Source: Bacteroidota bacterium (GTDB taxonomy: Bacteria > Bacteroidota > Bacteroidia > Chitinophagales > Chitinophagaceae). From it: a stretch of 8,526 nucleotides of DNA. Positions 7,414 to 8,526 of the stretch are shown here, piece after piece; within the stretch, counting starts at the first letter, position 1, and every line of letters begins with the position of its first letter. The stretch covers positions 1-8,526 of the forward strand of contig CANHJA010000089.1 in NCBI GenBank assembly GCA_947460795.1, in the 5' to 3' direction. The position numbers were made by a program, and so were the translations under genes. The notes beneath the pieces are model-generated. The model saw nothing but the letters and a program-made list of their open reading frames with translations. It did not search any database and was not told the origin of the DNA.

Positions 7414-7992
7414 TTATTTTTGTTGTATTAATTCACCACTCATTGGGTCGATATTTGCGCCAAAGACAACTACAATAACCCAATTTTCACTATTTTGAAT
7501 TTGTGCCAAGCCGACTCCAACTTGAGCTTCAACTTCAGTCGGGAAGCCCATTAGCATTGCTTCTCGATGACCAGTTTTACTGTTGGCCCAGGTCTCAACC
7601 GCAAGTTGGGCTCGATCCTTTGCACCGCAGCTTGGGGTAATTGGTAAAGTTGGAATTAAAATTTCGCTAAACACAGTTACACCAAAGTATTTTCCTCGAT
7701 CTGAACATTCTGGCAAGAGTGGCTGTCCTGCAACTGGACGAGTTTCGACGTGTCCACCTTGACCAGATTTTACGCACCAGTCTGCATGAATTTGAGCAGC
7801 CTTATCTAGAGCAGTCTTTTGAACAAGGGCCCATTTTTGGGTCGAACCTTGCCCAGTATCTAATCTAAATCTGTTAATTTCAAGAGCAATCTCCTTTTTA
7901 ATATTGGCTGGGGTAGGTTGGGCATTTACTGAGATCCCTAGCGATAGGGAAAGTATAATTCCAATCGTCCGTTTAAGTCTGATTGTTACCAT
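7414..7992 (-). CDS. Secreted CAP-domain (SCP/PR-1-like) protein
   Basis: A 192-residue exported protein read on the - strand. The signal peptide covers about residues 1-25 (MVTIRLKR, a hydrophobic core, then NAQ). The CAP domain follows. Visible family elements are QIHADWC (67-73), GGHVE (79-83), FSE (108-110), WANSKTGHREAML (135-147) and VGVGLAQ...WVIVVVFG (158-178). H81, E110 and H142 match the cavity residues known in CAP proteins. Three cysteines remain in the mature part (C73, C96, C122). Bacterial CAP proteins are secreted or surface proteins of mostly unknown function; no enzyme activity can be claimed. The GC content is higher than in the neighbours: 31/60 at 7561-7620 and 29/60 at 7741-7800, against 19/60 at 6481-6540 in the MoxR gene. 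With the direct repeats on each side this suggests acquisition. The start ATG (CAT at 7990-7992) has no Shine-Dalgarno sequence. Confidence 0.87.
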   Translation of the reverse strand: MVTIRLKRTIGIILSLSLGISVNAQPTPANIKKEIALEINRFRLDTGQGSTQKWALVQKTALDKAAQIHADWCVKSGQGGHVETRPVAGQPLLPECSDRGKYFGVTVFSEILIPTLPITPSCGAKDRAQLAVETWANSKTGHREAMLMGFPTEVEAQVGVGLAQIQNSENWVIVVVFGANIDPMSGELIQQK

Positions 7993-8053
7993 TTGTTGTT
8001 TTTATTTTTTGTTTATCTTGTTAATGTCAGTCATTTAATCTGCTGTTATTTTA

Positions 8054-8110
8054 CGATAGCTGGGAATGGGTTTCTTGTCCATTTAATAAAAACTAAAGGC
8101 TTTCAAGAAC
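8054..8110. repeat. Direct repeat, copy 2 (upstream of the CAP gene)
   Basis: This is the partner of 7356-7407 in the same orientation, about 700 bp away, so the two copies bracket the CAP gene and its leader. The best-matched part is 8068-8110, containing TTTCTTG, CCATTTA and AAAGGCTTT blocks shared with copy 1. It begins about 60 nt upstream of the CAP start codon and ends 7 nt before the hairpin at 8118. No open reading frame is convincingly associated with it. Confidence 0.75.
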
Positions 8111-8117
8111 ATAATAC

Positions 8118-8140
8118 CTTTGAAGGCAGAGCCTTCAAAG
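8118..8140. repeat. Perfect 10-bp inverted repeat (hairpin)
   Basis: CTTTGAAGGC (8118-8127) and GCCTTCAAAG (8131-8140) pair without mismatch around the loop AGA. No T run follows in either direction, so it does not look like a standard intrinsic terminator. It sits between direct-repeat copy 2 and the long palindrome and probably belongs to the same composite intergenic element. Confidence 0.8.
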
Positions 8141-8155
8141 AGCAGGGCTTGCAGG

Positions 8156-8279
8156 TAACGTTTTGGGGCTTGGCGAAGTGGGGGATTAGAAGTACAAATG
8201 TTCAAATTAGCACTAATGTTGATAGCAGTACAAATGCTCAATTTAGCACTTATGCCCCCATTTTGCCAAACCCCTGTTA
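8156..8279. repeat. Long imperfect palindrome, attC-like
   Basis: The left arm (8156-8184) pairs with the right arm (8255-8279). TAAC (8156-8159) pairs with GTTA (8276-8279). After a bulge (8160-8164 against 8275), GGGG (8165-8168) pairs with CCCC (8271-8274). One mismatch follows (8169 against 8270), then a run of 15 pairs including two G-T pairs, ending in GGGGG (8180-8184) against CCCCC (8255-8259). The loop is about 70 nt and contains the 18-nt tandem repeat. Read on the - strand, the element starts 7 nt after the stop codon of the upstream gene, as attC sites do in integron cassettes, and has TAAC/GTTA ends with unequal bulges. The outer boxes only partly fit the attC core consensus (GTTRRRY), and no integrase is in the window. 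A dispersed intergenic repeat of Bacteroidota is the main alternative. Confidence 0.75.
8191..8262. repeat. Four 18-nt tandem repeat units in the palindrome loop
   Basis: Units start at 8191, 8209, 8227 and 8245. Each begins AGTAC or AGCAC and carries an AATG or TATG at positions 7-10. Units 1 and 3 are most alike, as are units 2 and 4 in their first ten bases, giving a 36-nt higher-order period (8191-8218 against 8227-8254 match at 25 of 28 positions). On the + strand they would read as repeated S-T-[N/Y]-[V/A]-x-x hexapeptides, but that frame is not considered a real gene. Confidence 0.8.
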
Positions 8280-8287
8280 GCAGAAGT

Positions 8288-8526
8288 TTATTTAGTTAAT
8301 TTAATCTTTTTGCATATACTAGGCGTAATTTCAAATTCCCCTTTCCAAGTTTCATTTTGAGTTTTAGCTTCATACTCATATTTACCAGGTGGAAGTACTT
8401 CAAAATAAGTACCCTCTTGTGAGCAATTAGGTTCGTCTTCATTAAAGTATGAAGTTAATTTACCAAAATATTCATCATCATTAATATAAATGTCTATTTC
8501 ACCTGCTCTTTTCCAATTTGTATAAA
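8288..8526 (-). CDS. Hypothetical beta-rich protein, 5' end outside the window
   Basis: On the - strand an open frame runs from the window edge (first complete codon at 8524-8522) to the TAA at 8290-8288, giving 78 residues of the C-terminus. It reads as short polar beta strands: GEIDIYIND, YFGKLTSYF, GTYFEVLPPGKYEYEAKT, TWKGEFEIT and ICKKIKLTK. Two cysteines (fragment positions 34 and 71) could form a disulfide. The LPPGKYEYEA and W-x-G pattern is like small immunoglobulin-like or PEGA-like domains common in secreted and lipid-anchored Bacteroidota proteins, but I cannot name the family. The start and any signal peptide lie beyond the window. The gene points the same way as the CAP gene and is separated from it by the composite repeat region, so it may belong to the same array of small, repeat-bounded genes. 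Confidence 0.75.
   Translation of the reverse strand, partial: YTNWKRAGEIDIYINDDEYFGKLTSYFNEDEPNCSQEGTYFEVLPPGKYEYEAKTQNETWKGEFEITPSICKKIKLTK

Noticed and set aside
8118..8140. Intrinsic terminator
   Set aside because: The stem is perfect but no T run follows on either strand.
8191..8262. CRISPR-like repeated units
   Set aside because: The 18-nt units are contiguous and imperfect, with no unique spacers and no cas genes.
7993..8280. 95-codon + strand open frame starting with TTG
   Set aside because: It runs through direct repeat copy 2, the hairpin and the whole palindrome. It has a rare start, no domain, and is explained by an 18-nt repeat period that keeps the frame open.

Overview
The window is AT-rich DNA, most likely from a member of the Bacteroidota (Bacteroidetes), perhaps Chitinophagales or a relative. 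Several things point there: starts without Shine-Dalgarno sequences, signal peptides ending in the local '...NAQ' or 'IIAQ' style, a DUF2490 outer-membrane protein, a B12-binding/radical SAM protein of the DUF4080 type, and a SurA-like foldase next to a MoxR ATPase. The genus cannot be fixed from sequence alone.

Bases 1-2923 (all + strand) look like one sulfur-handling cluster. It starts with the C-terminal end of a rhodanese-domain protein, interrupted by an in-frame TAG. A class I SAM methyltransferase follows, then two short YeeE/YedE-type membrane proteins that together resemble the two halves of a thiosulfate/sulfur-compound importer. A DUF2490 predicted outer-membrane protein sits 16 nt behind the second half. 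Together they suggest uptake of reduced sulfur compounds, sulfane-sulfur transfer, and possibly methylation of a thiol or sulfur product.

Bases 2981-7303 (+ strand) look like ordinary chromosomal genes: a radical SAM protein with an apparent TTG start, a periplasmic SurA-like peptidyl-prolyl isomerase with two PpiC domains, and a MoxR AAA+ ATPase closed by a clear hairpin terminator.

Bases 7304-8526 change in character. The genes are now on the - strand: a secreted CAP-domain protein with visibly higher GC, then the 3' part of a small beta-rich protein cut by the window edge. The CAP gene lies between two same-orientation copies of a roughly 45-55 bp repeat (about 88% identical over the 43-nt core). 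Between the two - strand genes there is also a perfect 10-bp hairpin and a long imperfect palindrome of about 125 bp. The loop of that palindrome holds four units of an 18-nt tandem repeat. The palindrome begins a few bases after a stop codon and ends in TAAC/GTTA, so it loosely resembles an integron attC site. This single-gene, repeat-bounded module is the most interesting part of the window, although no integrase is visible and the attC reading is only an inference.

No tRNA, rRNA, CRISPR array, insertion sequence or replication origin was seen.
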